A stretch of DNA of 64,000 nucleotides from Vibrio sp. J1-1 (GCF_021728395.1 NZ_JAKKCM010000010.1:110861-174860); one strand, 5' to 3'. Numbered from the stretch's first letter, positions 48,644 to 57,761 are shown. The notes: generated from the sequence alone by a model not told the origin. Made by a program: numbers and translations.

Positions 48644-49061
48644 AGTGATAGTTACTTAAGTAGGCATTGATTATTTATTTCCTAAAGCGAAAGCAGCGTT
48701 AACTTTCGTGTGGAAGGTCGTTATAGCCTACATTCAATTCTGAAAATTACTTTGGTTAGACGTACTTTCAATAAGCATCAGCCTAATTAACTGGTTCGAT
48801 TGGCAGAGGAACTTGGTCGACAACCGATGAAAAAATCGTCTCTCCGCTTTATTATTTTTATTACCAATTACTCGAACGGACTGAATCATATATCAAAAAG
48901 CACAAAAAGTGTGCGATTATTGTTTGAAAGTTCGAGATGGCTAAAAAGTGATATTGGTTCAGCCTTAAGAAAACGAAAGGCCGCTATGATAGCGGCCTTT
49001 GTTCAAATTACAATCAGACTCTCCTGACTATGTCAGGTAGCGACTATAAAACCTGTACAAA
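48644..49061. other. Intergenic region M23 peptidase - ettA terminator
   Basis: This 418-bp gap holds the promoter of the M23 gene and the ettA terminator. No convincing gene; a 75-codon TTG-start frame (48800-49027) runs through the terminator and is rejected. Confidence 0.5.
48977..49000 (-). terminator. Terminator after ettA
   Basis: Perfect 9-bp stem AAGGCCGCT/AGCGGCCTT with 5-nt loop; on the minus strand it is followed by TTTCGTTTTC. Confidence 0.8.
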
Positions 49062-50729
49062 TTACTTCGCGATACGCTTGTATTTGATGCGATGAGGTTC
49101 TGCAGCTTCAGGGCCCAGAGTCTTCTTCAACCAGTCCATGTACTCGGTGTAGTTACCTTCATAGAAGTTAACCTGACCTTCGTCGCGGTAGTCGATGATG
49201 TGCGTTGCGATACGGTCAAGGAACCAACGGTCATGCGATATAACCATCGCACAGCCCGGGAATTCCAGCAGCGCTTCTTCTAGTGCACGTAGTGTTTCAA
49301 CGTCAAGGTCGTTGGTTGGTTCGTCGAGTAGCAGTACGTTGCCGCCCGCTTTAAGCAGTTTCGCAAGGTGTACACGGTTGCGCTCACCACCAGATAGCTC
49401 ACCAATGACTTTCTGTTGATCAGAACCTTTGAAGTTGAAACGTGAACAGTATGCACGTGCAGGGATTTCGAAGTTGTTGATCTTGATGATATCAGCGCCT
49501 TCAGAGATCTCTTGGAACACAGTGTTTTTGTCATTCATTGAGTCACGGAACTGCTCAACCGATGCCAGTTTCACGGTATCACCCAATTCGATAGTGCCTG
49601 AGTCTGGTTGCTCTGTGCCACTTAGCATCTTAAATAGCGTTGACTTACCTGCACCGTTGGCACCAATGATACCCACAATCGCACCTTTAGGGATGCTGAA
49701 TGACAAGTCATCAATCAGGACACGGCCGTCGAACGATTTCGTCAGGTTATTCACTTCGAGAACCTTATCACCTAGGCGTTCACCTGGCGGGATAAATAGT
49801 TCGTTGGTCTCGTTACGCTTTTGATGGTCAGTGTTTTGAAGTTCTTCAAAGCGAGCCATACGCGCTTTCGATTTTGCCTGACGGCCTTTAGGATTCTGAC
49901 GAACCCATTCCAGTTCTTTCTCGATGGTTTTCTGACGAGCTTTCTCTTGAGACGCTTCTTGTTGTAGACGCGCATCTTTTTGCTCTAGCCAAGAGGTGTA
50001 GTTACCTTCCCATGGAATGCCTTCACCACGGTCAAGTTCAAGAATCCAGCCAGCCGCGTTATCAAGGAAGTAACGGTCGTGGGTAATCGCTACAACAGTA
50101 CCTGTGTAATCAACCAGGAAGCGTTCCAACCAAGCTACGGATTCAGCATCCAGGTGGTTGGTTGGTTCGTCGAGAAGAAGCATGTCTGGGTTTTCTAATA
50201 GAAGACGACAGATAGCGACACGACGACGCTCACCACCCGATAGGTGTGCAATTTTTTGATCCCACTCAGGAAGACGCAAAGCATCCGCTGCACGCTCTAG
50301 AGCATTATCCAGATTATGGCCATCTTTCGCTTGAATCAGCGCTTCCAGTTCACCTTGTTCTTTTGCCAGTGCATCAAAATCGGCATCTGGTTCAGCGTAT
50401 GCTGCATATACCGCATCCAGACGTTTCAGAGCGTCAGCGACGTCTGATACGGCTTCTTCTACGATCTCACGAACGGTTTTTGATTCATCAAGTACCGGCT
50501 CCTGAGGAAGGTAACCCACGTTAAGCCCAGGTTGTGGACGTGCTTCACCGTCGATATCCGTGTCGATACCCGCCATGATACGTAGCAGAGTCGATTTACC
50601 TGCACCGTTCAGACCTAAAACACCGATTTTCGCACCAGGGAAGAAGCTCAGAGAGATGTCTTTAAGAATTTGACGCTTAGGTGGCACAATTTTACTCACC
50701 CGCGACATGGTATATACGTATTCAGCCAT
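49062..50729 (-). CDS. ettA: Energy-dependent translational throttle protein EttA
   Basis: A 555-residue ABC-F protein that binds the ribosomal E site and gates the first peptide bond according to ATP/ADP. Two ABC cassettes each have Walker A (GLNGAGKST near 42, GANGAGKST near 355), LSGGER signature and Walker B LLLDEPTNHLD / LLLDEPTNDLD. A linker of about 80 residues with Arg/Lys-rich helices lies between them (WVRQNPKGRQAKSKARMARFEEL). Not a membrane transporter. Divergent from slt, as in E. coli. Confidence 0.95.
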   Translation of the reverse strand: MAEYVYTMSRVSKIVPPKRQILKDISLSFFPGAKIGVLGLNGAGKSTLLRIMAGIDTDIDGEARPQPGLNVGYLPQEPVLDESKTVREIVEEAVSDVADALKRLDAVYAAYAEPDADFDALAKEQGELEALIQAKDGHNLDNALERAADALRLPEWDQKIAHLSGGERRRVAICRLLLENPDMLLLDEPTNHLDAESVAWLERFLVDYTGTVVAITHDRYFLDNAAGWILELDRGEGIPWEGNYTSWLEQKDARLQQEASQEKARQKTIEKELEWVRQNPKGRQAKSKARMARFEELQNTDHQKRNETNELFIPPGERLGDKVLEVNNLTKSFDGRVLIDDLSFSIPKGAIVGIIGANGAGKSTLFKMLSGTEQPDSGTIELGDTVKLASVEQFRDSMNDKNTVFQEISEGADIIKINNFEIPARAYCSRFNFKGSDQQKVIGELSGGERNRVHLAKLLKAGGNVLLLDEPTNDLDVETLRALEEALLEFPGCAMVISHDRWFLDRIATHIIDYRDEGQVNFYEGNYTEYMDWLKKTLGPEAAEPHRIKYKRIAK

Positions 50730-51171
50730 TGCCGATCGTTCCTAAATTAACTGTTATTCAAACCCACTATTTTATACCAACTGCCTGATATACCCAAATG
50801 ACTTCAGGATGTCGGATTCAGAGCATTGTCACTGACACGAATAAATAGTTTGCCTGGGGTTATTTGTTACCGCCCTGCAAGAATTTCACCTGTTATACGA
50901 TTTCTTATTCTCAGCTGACCGGAAACTTACATGGTTACGGTATACACTTTTGTTATTCGCTTGAAGTGGAGAATGGATTTCTTCGCGCATTATGAACTTC
51001 TCGTCCTCATTGCCGCAAAAGTTCACGAGTATAAATTTTAATACATCAATTCACTTTACATTGGTTGCATATTTCTGTGTAAATGTATGCATATAGTTAA
51101 AGTGCCTTTGAAACATAAACTCTAAGAAAACTAGGCTTTGAGGCAATAAATGTCTGGGGAAAATTATACAA
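50730..51171. other. ettA-slt divergent intergenic region
   Basis: A 442-bp gap without a gene. It contains a dispersed Vibrio-type motif (TATACCCAAATGACTTCAGG at 50789-50808). The slt promoter should lie in the AT-rich 51040-51160 part; no specific operator was recognised. Confidence 0.4.
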
Positions 51172-53109
51172 ATGAGATTCAACGTTACGGAATTGGCTAA
51201 AAGTGCATGTTGGGCTACCGCTTTATGTGCGGTTAGTCTGACAGCGAACGCCGCGCTTAGCTTAGAAAAACAGCGCGAAGTTTATGAGCAGGCCCAAAAT
51301 CTATTAGATAAAAATGACATTGACGGGTACTTAGTGATCCGTCCTAAAATCGCAGACTACCCGCTAACGCCTTATGTGGACTACCGTACTTTCATTCGAC
51401 AGTTACCGAGTAAGTCCCCAAAACAAGTTAACGATTTTATCTCCGAGTACGAGACTTTTCCTTTTTCTCGTCGAGTGAGCGCACCTTATCTAAATCATCT
51501 CTACAAAGAGAAAGATTGGAAGGCCATTACTGCGTTTCAAAAAGTGATACCCAGTGGCGAGCGTTACCAGTGCATTTTTTACCAGGCTAATTTGAAGCAA
51601 GGTAAACAAGTTGCGGCGTTCAAAGGCGCGGAAGATATGTGGTTAAGCGGCTCAAGTATTGCTTCTGAGTGTGACCCGTTATTTTCTGCATGGGATAAAG
51701 CGGGCGGAAGAACTGACGATTTGATATTGCAGCGGATGTTACTGGCGTTTGATGCACGTAACGGCAGCTTGATGAGTTATCTGCAAAAGCTACCAAAGTC
51801 GGCCAAAGCGAAACAACAAGCCCAAGATATGAAGGCGTTGTTTGATAAGCCAGCCACGGTCGCTGAATTTGCCAAGAAAAAGCCCGCGAACGATTTTAAT
51901 CGTGCTCAGAGTGAATATGCGTTAGAAAAGTTAGCTCGCATGAATATCGAGCAGGCACAACAAGCGTATGATTCAGTGGTAAAAGGGCAGAAGTTTTCTC
52001 CTGAAAAAGCACAGTCATTGGCAGATTACATTGCATTTAGGTTGACGCGCACAGAGTCGGCCAATCTGGCTAAGTGGCGAGATGACAAGACAAAAACCAG
52101 TCAGGACCTGCCTCTCATCGAGACTCGTATTCGCCTAGCGGTGCAAAATGCAGACTGGAAAGGGGTTCAGGATTGGATAGCGGTTCTTAACAAAGAAGAG
52201 CAGGCGACGCTGCGATGGCAATATTGGTTGGGCCGAAGTGAGATTGCGTTGGGAGATGACATTGCTGGTAAGAAGCGGTTAGCAACATTGGTTGGAGAGC
52301 GTAACTTTTATAGTGTCGCAGCCGCAAACGCGATAGGGCAGTCGATCAAATATCCCACTCATAGAATCAAATTAGACAGTAAGGTAATTCAGCCTTACCA
52401 CGATGCTTTGGCTCGTATTTCAGAGATGATCGCGACAGATAAGATTTCTGCCGCGAAGAGTGAATGGGCACATTTGCTCCGTCGAGTGAATAAAGACGAA
52501 AAAGCCATGCTAGCGGCTTATGCCTCTTCAAAGCATTGGCATCACCTGACCGTTACCGCAAGTATTCAAGCTCAGATGTGGGATAATATTGAATTACGGT
52601 TCCCTGTTGCACATAGCTGGTGGTTTAATTTCTATGCTAAGAAGCATGATATCGACCCGGTTACGATGATGTCTTTAGCAAGGCAAGAAAGTGCGTTGGA
52701 TGTAGAGGCGCGTTCACCTGTTGGTGCTCGCGGTATCATGCAGATAATGCCTGCAACGGCCAAATACACCGCACGAAAGTACAAGCTAAAGTATCAAGGT
52801 ACTGAAGAGTTGTATAACGTCGGTAAAAACATCGAGATTGGCAGCCATTATCTGCAAGGTTTATTGGAGGATTACGATAATAATCGTATTTTTGCTCTAG
52901 CGGCTTATAATGCTGGCCCTAACAGAGTGAAAACGTGGCGAGAGCGAACCCAGGGAAAAGTGGATGCTTATGCCTTTATTGAGGCGATTCCATTTAAAGA
53001 GACTCGTGGCTATGTTCAGAACATCTTAATGTTTGAAACTTACTACCGTGATCTTTTGGGTATCGATGGCGCGTTCTTGAATCAACATGAGATCAATACC
53101 AAGTATTGA
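51172..53109 (+). CDS. slt: Soluble lytic murein transglycosylase Slt
   Basis: A 645-residue periplasmic lytic transglycosylase (Slt70 type). It has a Sec signal (cleavage near residue 27, TANA-AL), a long alpha-superhelical U and L domain (about 30-460) and a C-terminal lysozyme-like domain with catalytic Glu in LARQESALD and the motifs ARGIMQIMPATA and AYNAGPNRVKTW. It cuts peptidoglycan to anhydroMurNAc products, which feed nagZ, anmK and murQ. The slt-trpR order equals E. coli. Confidence 0.95.
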   Translation: MRFNVTELAKSACWATALCAVSLTANAALSLEKQREVYEQAQNLLDKNDIDGYLVIRPKIADYPLTPYVDYRTFIRQLPSKSPKQVNDFISEYETFPFSRRVSAPYLNHLYKEKDWKAITAFQKVIPSGERYQCIFYQANLKQGKQVAAFKGAEDMWLSGSSIASECDPLFSAWDKAGGRTDDLILQRMLLAFDARNGSLMSYLQKLPKSAKAKQQAQDMKALFDKPATVAEFAKKKPANDFNRAQSEYALEKLARMNIEQAQQAYDSVVKGQKFSPEKAQSLADYIAFRLTRTESANLAKWRDDKTKTSQDLPLIETRIRLAVQNADWKGVQDWIAVLNKEEQATLRWQYWLGRSEIALGDDIAGKKRLATLVGERNFYSVAAANAIGQSIKYPTHRIKLDSKVIQPYHDALARISEMIATDKISAAKSEWAHLLRRVNKDEKAMLAAYASSKHWHHLTVTASIQAQMWDNIELRFPVAHSWWFNFYAKKHDIDPVTMMSLARQESALDVEARSPVGARGIMQIMPATAKYTARKYKLKYQGTEELYNVGKNIEIGSHYLQGLLEDYDNNRIFALAAYNAGPNRVKTWRERTQGKVDAYAFIEAIPFKETRGYVQNILMFETYYRDLLGIDGAFLNQHEINTKY

Positions 53110-53122
53110 GTGAGGTAACTTG

Positions 53123-53425
53123 ATGTCACACGAACCCGAGTACACAGACTGGCAGCAGATTCTTGAGCTAATTCGAACAAGCGTCGATAGTCAGCAGCAT
53201 GAAATGTTTTTAACGATGCTGATGACACCTGATGAACGAGATTCATTAATTGCCCGAGTGAACATTCTTAATGAACTGCTCAAAGGCGAGTTATCTCAAC
53301 GTCAGATCAGCCAGATGCTGGGCGTGGGCATTGCAACTATCACACGTGGCTCAAATGAGTTGAAATCCAAATCGGATGAAGAGAAAGACCAGCTCAAAGC
53401 ATTATTAGAGCCTGCGGATCAATAA
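53123..53425 (+). CDS. trpR: Trp operon repressor TrpR
   Basis: A 100-residue tryptophan-activated repressor. The helix-turn-helix LSQRQISQMLGVGIATITRGSNELK (about residues 67-92) is close to that of E. coli TrpR, as is the preceding MTPDERDSLIARVNILNELLKGE. I start at ATG 53123 with GAGG 7 nt upstream; TTG 53120 is the frame's first start codon. It follows slt by 13 bp and is probably co-transcribed. Confidence 0.94.
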   Translation: MSHEPEYTDWQQILELIRTSVDSQQHEMFLTMLMTPDERDSLIARVNILNELLKGELSQRQISQMLGVGIATITRGSNELKSKSDEEKDQLKALLEPADQ

Positions 53426-53440
53426 GGTAACCAGTTAAGC

Positions 53441-53468
53441 AAAAGGGCGGAGATTCCGCCCTTTTTAA
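53441..53468. terminator. Bidirectional terminator trpR / yjjX
   Basis: Perfect 10-bp stem AAAGGGCGGA/TCCGCCCTTT with GAT loop, T-run on the right and A-run on the left. Confidence 0.88.
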
Positions 53469-53493
53469 TTTCATTAGTATGGCAAGTGGAGCC

Positions 53494-54027
53494 TTAAAGG
53501 TTCGCTGGAAAGTGTTCAGTGTTGGTAAAAGGTATCAAAGCCAGAATCAAGGCTTGATGGTATACCGAGCTGCGAGTTAATTGGTTTTGCGTCAACAGGC
53601 TAATTGCGCCGCCTTTTTGTTTAATATTCTCTGTGCCAAATACGTTGTCCATGACATCGCCAAGTTCATTGGCATGTTCAAGTTGAGCCAATACTTCTGG
53701 CGGTAACATCAAACTCGCTGAGCGGGACTCACCACGATGAGTCTGAGACTCAATCACCATCCAGGCGAAGGTGACATTGCCTTCAATACCAGCTTCTAGT
53801 CCAACATAAAAATCCCCGCCTAGTGCTTCGACTTTGGCGTTTTTTACTCTATTCAATGCGCCCGTATACGTTTCTGTGTTGCTCATCGGCTGATCCGCAA
53901 CTTCGCTGGGTACACTTACTCCCTCAAACTCAAAAGCTTGATTTGGAAATGCACTTTGAAAAGCACTCTTAACCGCATTGATTTTTGCTGGGTTTAAAGA
54001 GGCAATAACGACTTTTTGGGTTGCCAT
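53494..54027 (-). CDS. yjjX: Inosine/xanthosine triphosphatase YjjX
   Basis: A 177-residue house-cleaning NTPase that hydrolyses non-canonical purine nucleotides such as ITP and XTP. The substrate-binding ASLNPAKINAVKSAF near the N terminus and the FYVGLEAGIEG motif are diagnostic. I start at ATG 54027; GTG 54042 would add MSKKI without better ribosome binding. Just downstream of pheA on the same strand (21 bp), so co-transcription under the pheA promoter is possible. Confidence 0.9.
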   Translation of the reverse strand: MATQKVVIASLNPAKINAVKSAFQSAFPNQAFEFEGVSVPSEVADQPMSNTETYTGALNRVKNAKVEALGGDFYVGLEAGIEGNVTFAWMVIESQTHRGESRSASLMLPPEVLAQLEHANELGDVMDNVFGTENIKQKGGAISLLTQNQLTRSSVYHQALILALIPFTNTEHFPANL

Positions 54028-54048
54028 GATCTTTTTGCTCACTGGTGT

Positions 54049-55230
54049 CTAATAACTCAATTTAACTTGGGTTGGTTTTACGTTTTCGCTAGGGTAACAA
54101 CCCAGAACTTTCAGATGCTTAGTGATCTTGGTGAGTTCTTGTAACGCTTGCTGCATCGCTTGTGAATCCAAATGAGATTCTAAGTCAACATAGAACATTT
54201 CTTCCCATGGATTGCCCATAATAGGACGAGACTCAAGCTTGGTCATATTGATGCCATAACGTTGCAGCACGAGTAGTGTTTCAACCAGTGAGCCTGCTTG
54301 TTGAGACGTGGACATAATGAGAGTCGTCTTGGCTGGTATTTGCGTAGAAACCTCAACCGGTTTACGAGCCACTACGATAAAGCGAGTATGGTTTTCTGTT
54401 TGATTTGCGATGTTACCCTGAATCGCTTGAAGACCGTATAACTTACCGCTTGAAGCATTACCGATAGCAGCTACGTCATTACGGCTCAGCTCTTGGACTT
54501 TTTGCATTGCATCTGCAGTGCTAGCGCAAGATTCCAGTTTTACGCCTTTCATGCGGCTCAGGAACTCACTGCATTGTTGATGAGGCTGAGGGTGAGAATA
54601 GAGCGTTTTGATGTCTTCGAGACGAATGTCTTTTGTCGCCACCAAGCAATGCTCAATTGGCTGTGTCAGCTCACCGACAATGTACAACGTGGTGTGTTGC
54701 AGTAAGTCATATACTTCGTTAATCGAGCCTGAGCTCGTGTTTTCAATCGGCAGGACACCGTAGTCGGCATGACCTGACTCTACCGTTTGAGTCACTTCTC
54801 TGAAGTGCTCACAGTTCAGTTCAATCAGCTCAGTATTTTTACGGCTAAAATATTCGCGGCTTGCCAGATGTGAATATGAGCCTTTTGCACCAAGGAAAGC
54901 AACACGTGCGAGAGGTTTACGGCTTTGCTGTGGATTGACGAGGTTCTGGAGATAACTTTGCTGCAGAAGAACGGAGTCTTCAATAATCGTGTGGAAAAGT
55001 TTGGTAATGTACTGAGCGTCTAATTCATATTTTTCGCGACCATTAGAAATTAGCTTCACCAACAATTGTTGTTCACGAGCCGCATCGCGAACTGGCTTTG
55101 AGGTTTGTACTTTGCTTTTGGCTACTTCAATGCTGAGTCTACGGCGTTCAGACAACAAGCTAAGTAGCTCGTCATCAAGTTCGTTTAAACGTGTACGAAT
55201 ATCTTCCAGAGAAATAGATTGGTCAGTCAT
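54049..55230 (-). CDS. pheA: Bifunctional chorismate mutase / prephenate dehydratase PheA
   Basis: A 393-residue P-protein for phenylalanine synthesis. Chorismate mutase domain at residues 1 to about 90 (DIRTRLNELDDELLSLLSERR), prephenate dehydratase domain (about 105-285; VAFLGAKGSYSHLA and VLPIENTSSGSI) and the ACT regulatory domain at the end (LVETLLVLQRYGINMTKLESRPI). I start at ATG 55230 after AAGGAAAG; the longer frame to 55299 runs through the terminator and is not used. Controlled by the pheL attenuator directly upstream. Confidence 0.95.
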   Translation of the reverse strand: MTDQSISLEDIRTRLNELDDELLSLLSERRRLSIEVAKSKVQTSKPVRDAAREQQLLVKLISNGREKYELDAQYITKLFHTIIEDSVLLQQSYLQNLVNPQQSRKPLARVAFLGAKGSYSHLASREYFSRKNTELIELNCEHFREVTQTVESGHADYGVLPIENTSSGSINEVYDLLQHTTLYIVGELTQPIEHCLVATKDIRLEDIKTLYSHPQPHQQCSEFLSRMKGVKLESCASTADAMQKVQELSRNDVAAIGNASSGKLYGLQAIQGNIANQTENHTRFIVVARKPVEVSTQIPAKTTLIMSTSQQAGSLVETLLVLQRYGINMTKLESRPIMGNPWEEMFYVDLESHLDSQAMQQALQELTKITKHLKVLGCYPSENVKPTQVKLSY

Positions 55231-55243
55231 CAATTCTTTCCTT

Positions 55244-55272
55244 ATAAAAAAGCCTCCCGTTTTGGGAGGCTT
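55244..55272 (-). terminator. pheA attenuator terminator
   Basis: On the minus strand, GCCTCCC and GGGAGGC form a stem around a short loop and are followed by six T, just before the pheA ribosome site. A competing structure pairs the pheL coding region (GACTTCTTTTTC) with GAAAGAAAAGTC ahead of the terminator. Confidence 0.88.
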
Positions 55273-55319
55273 TCTGTTTGTTTTTGACTTTTCTTTCACA
55301 AACGAGCTCGCCCCTCCAT

Positions 55320-55367
55320 CTATGGGAGGAAAAAGAAGTCAAAAATAAACAGAGGGGTTAAATGCAT
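55320..55367 (-). CDS. pheL: pheA operon leader peptide PheL, 15 aa
   Basis: A 15-residue leader peptide, MHLTPLFIFDFFFLP, with five Phe (positions 7, 9, 11, 12, 13), 90 bp upstream of pheA. When Phe-tRNA is scarce, ribosomes should stall on the Phe codons, favour the antiterminator and let RNA polymerase reach pheA. It has no strong Shine-Dalgarno, and it is too short for most gene callers. The coding region itself takes part in the alternative hairpin (its UUUUUGACUUCUUUUUC-like segment pairs with a downstream GAAAGAAAAGUC). Confidence 0.9.
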   Translation of the reverse strand: MHLTPLFIFDFFFLP

Positions 55368-55397
55368 AATTAGTGCGCAATTTATGAGTGTTTAAAC

Positions 55398-55426
55398 ACA
55401 ATAAGCAAGCAGGCCTAGAGCGTCAA
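55398..55426 (-). promoter_or_regulatory. pheL-pheA promoter with a perfect 12-bp palindrome
   Basis: TTGACG (55426-55421), 17-bp spacer, TATTGT (55403-55398). The perfect palindrome GTGTTTAAACAC (55388-55399) starts at the last bases of the -10 and covers the transcription start region; it may be an operator. Confidence 0.65.
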
Positions 55427-55430
55427 GCAA

Positions 55431-55456
55431 AAAAATAGCGCCTTACGGCGCTATTT
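55431..55456 (-). terminator. Terminator after raiA
   Basis: Perfect 10-bp stem AAATAGCGCC/GGCGCTATTT, TTAC loop; on the minus strand followed by TTTTTTGC. Confidence 0.87.
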
Positions 55457-55472
55457 CCTCGATCTTGTCTAT

Positions 55473-55808
55473 TTACTCTTCTTCGACTTCTTCCACGTCA
55501 GGTACTGGCTTGTTAGCTCGGCGAGCTTCAGGCTTGTGGGTCAGCTTATTCAATTGTCGTTCTAGTTTTTGCTCCACTTCGTTGATAGCTGCGTAAAGAT
55601 CTTCGTGAGTGGCTGAGGCGATCAGTTGGCCTTTTGGAACCTTAACAACCGCTTCGAACTTTTTCTGTTTGTTTGGTTCCTCACTGAACGTTGCTTGGCA
55701 TCCAATTAGGTCGACTTGCCATTTCTCCAGTTTTTTAAATTTGCTCTCAATATGAGCACGGATTGCAGAGGTGATTTCGATGTTTTTGCCAGTGATATTC
55801 ATTGTCAT
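55473..55808 (-). CDS. raiA: Ribosome-associated inhibitor RaiA (YfiA)
   Basis: A 111-residue stationary-phase factor that sits in the 30S decoding site, blocks translation and keeps ribosomes as 70S monomers. The sigma-54 modulation/S30EA fold is recognisable from MTMNITGKNIEITSAIRAHIESKFKKLEKWQVDL and HEDLYAAINEVEQKLERQLNK. The acidic C-terminal tail (PVPDVEEVEEE) is the RaiA feature that HPF lacks. A near-consensus CRP site lies 67-82 bp upstream. Confidence 0.93.
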   Translation of the reverse strand: MTMNITGKNIEITSAIRAHIESKFKKLEKWQVDLIGCQATFSEEPNKQKKFEAVVKVPKGQLIASATHEDLYAAINEVEQKLERQLNKLTHKPEARRANKPVPDVEEVEEE

Positions 55809-55871
55809 AAGTGCGTTTCCTCTGTTGCATCCCTCATGGGTTAAGTTCAGATTACTGCTTTATGGATAAAT

Positions 55872-55893
55872 AAATGTGACATAGATCACTATT
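55872..55893 (-). promoter_or_regulatory. CRP-cAMP site upstream of raiA
   Basis: TGTGA-CATAGA-TCACT (55875-55890), with one mismatch to the consensus half sites, in an A/T context. CRP control of raiA is known in E. coli. The rest of the 329-bp raiA-mltF gap holds nothing else I can name. Confidence 0.7.
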
Positions 55894-56128
55894 CTGTTCG
55901 GGATTTTTATAATGAAAAATGAATGTGATCTCACTCAAGAAGTATCGAGATTTATCGATAAATAGCTTGTTATCGATTAGCAAATCATTAGATTGGATAG
56001 AGTACTCAGCTGAAAACCACTTCGTTTTTAGAGGCGTTGTACAGCCTATAATTTAGATTGATTAAAAATTAACAAAATAAAATGCGTGATCGTTGTCACC
56101 ATACAATGTGCAAGCAGAGAGAATTTTG

Positions 56129-56156
56129 AAAAGCCGCTTAGTTAACGAGCGGCTTT
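56129..56156 (-). terminator. Terminator overlapping the mltF stop
   Basis: AAGCCGCT/AGCGGCTT stem (9-nt loop) that includes the mltF stop codon; T-run on the minus strand (TTTTC). Confidence 0.75.
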
Positions 56157-57625
56157 TTGGTTTCTGGTGTTTGACTAACCTTGAGTAATGGAGTCGTGAA
56201 AACCGGATCGCCCGGAACCAACAGAACATTTTTTAATGATTTTGCATGGTCCAAACTCTCTAATTGTTTGTATATGACGTAGTAACGGTTGATGGTGGTG
56301 ACATAACCGACGGTTGCACTGATATTCTTTCTCATCACGACTTCAACATTATTGAACCACACATTTGGGTTATATCCTTGTCTAGCGGCGAGCTTACGAA
56401 TTCTCTCCACATTTCCCGGCCCTGCGTTATAGGCGGCCAAAGTGAAATAGATTTTGTTTTCGGCAGATATGGTTTTGTTGTTGAAGTATTGCCGACGTAA
56501 AAATGCCATGTACTTCACGCCTGCATGAACGTTGTTTTCCAATTGTCGAACATTTTTGATGTTGATATTCGGATCTTGTGCGGTACTGGGTAGGATTTGC
56601 ATAATGCCCACAGCGCCTCGACTGCCGACCAAGTTATTATTAAAGCCCGATTCTTTATAAGCGACGGCTGCTATCAGCAGATAGTCAAAGTCGTACTTTT
56701 CACCGTAGCGCGAAAATAACGCGGACAGTTTTTCTAACTGAGCAATTTTTTTTGGGTTGAGTGCTTTGTTTAGCCAGTTGGTATTGTCAATGTACTTGCC
56801 GTAGATGACGTTTCCGAGCAGGGTCCCGGAGCGTGATTTCTTGATGAACTTATTGACGACCGCTTTCAGTTTCGGGCTGTCTTTACGCATTGCCCAACCG
56901 ATTTTGCCACTTTTACGAAGTGGAACCTTTTTGTGTACCCGAATGTCATCCATAACCTTGAGCCAAAGGCTTGCTTTGTGGCTATCTAACACGATGGCTT
57001 TGACATAGCCATTATTCAGCATGCCAACCAGTTCGTAGTCTTGAAGGGTTTCTTCAACAAAGTGGACAATGACGGGCGGTAATCCTTTCTTGTTTAAAGT
57101 TTTATTAAGAGCTTGAATACTTTCAAAATAACTGGAGCTAGCTCTTACCCATATTTCTTTTCCACTCAGTTGCTCTAGCTTTGTGATGGCAGGTGTTTTT
57201 TTGTTTGTAACGACCCACTCTTGAATTCCCGAGGTTATTGGAGAACTAAAATCGACTTTTTCTTTACGGCTATCAGTAATCGTCAGGTTTGCAACAATTA
57301 AGTCGCCAGAGCCTTTGTTTAGCGCGGGAATCAACTGGTCAGGAGCAAGAGGAATAATTTGTACGTTTATTTTCGGTTTGATTTTGCGTAAATCTTTCTC
57401 GAAATGAGCCAGAAGCTCTGCACCAATTCCTTTAGGCGTACCGCCTTCAATGTAGTAAAAACCCAAGTCAGCAGAGACAAGCACGCGTAGTAAGTTTTTT
57501 TCTTTTATGACATCTAAATCACCGGTATACGGCGGCTGCTTCAACGGTGAAATTTGCAACGCGTAAACGGATGTTGAAAGCAGGATCAGTAATATTGCCC
57601 ATAGCTTAGATAATGTCACGTTCAC
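56138..57625 (-). CDS. mltF: Membrane-bound lytic murein transglycosylase MltF-like
   Basis: A 495-residue two-domain protein. After a signal peptide (MNVTLSKLWAILLILLSTSVYA) comes an extracellular solute-binding protein family 3 domain (about 40-265) and then an SLT lytic transglycosylase domain (about 310-430) with the catalytic Glu in AYKESGFNNNL and the motifs GAVGIMQILPSTA and AYNAGPGNVERI. In MltF the regulatory domain binds muropeptides and switches on the active site. No lipobox is visible, unlike some Mlt enzymes. E. coli MltF is 518 aa. Confidence 0.87.
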   Translation of the reverse strand: MNVTLSKLWAILLILLSTSVYALQISPLKQPPYTGDLDVIKEKNLLRVLVSADLGFYYIEGGTPKGIGAELLAHFEKDLRKIKPKINVQIIPLAPDQLIPALNKGSGDLIVANLTITDSRKEKVDFSSPITSGIQEWVVTNKKTPAITKLEQLSGKEIWVRASSSYFESIQALNKTLNKKGLPPVIVHFVEETLQDYELVGMLNNGYVKAIVLDSHKASLWLKVMDDIRVHKKVPLRKSGKIGWAMRKDSPKLKAVVNKFIKKSRSGTLLGNVIYGKYIDNTNWLNKALNPKKIAQLEKLSALFSRYGEKYDFDYLLIAAVAYKESGFNNNLVGSRGAVGIMQILPSTAQDPNINIKNVRQLENNVHAGVKYMAFLRRQYFNNKTISAENKIYFTLAAYNAGPGNVERIRKLAARQGYNPNVWFNNVEVVMRKNISATVGYVTTINRYYVIYKQLESLDHAKSLKNVLLVPGDPVFTTPLLKVSQTPETKKPLVN

Positions 57626-57709
57626 GTCCAGGTTAATGGTGGGAGAACTTTAAGCATATATTGTGCTCAAAAAACCATCAAGTTAAGCGTCGAAAGTGGC
57701 TTTAGATAG

Positions 57710-57740
57710 AAAAACGCCACAGTTGCTGAGACTGTGGCGA
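57710..57740 (-). terminator. Terminator after bamD
   Basis: Perfect 9-bp stem CGCCACAGT/ACTGTGGCG, 7-nt loop; on the minus strand followed by TTTTTC. Confidence 0.85.
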
Positions 57741-57761
57741 GTAATTGGAGGGCAGTTAGCT

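Noticed and set aside
48800-49027. 75-codon ORF (TTG start) between the M23 peptidase gene and ettA
   Set aside because: It runs through the ettA terminator, has no ribosome site and its composition looks random.
55231-55299. Extension of PheA (MKEKSKTNRKPPKT...)
   Set aside because: This sequence is the attenuator terminator and leader RNA; ATG 55230 has its own ribosome site.
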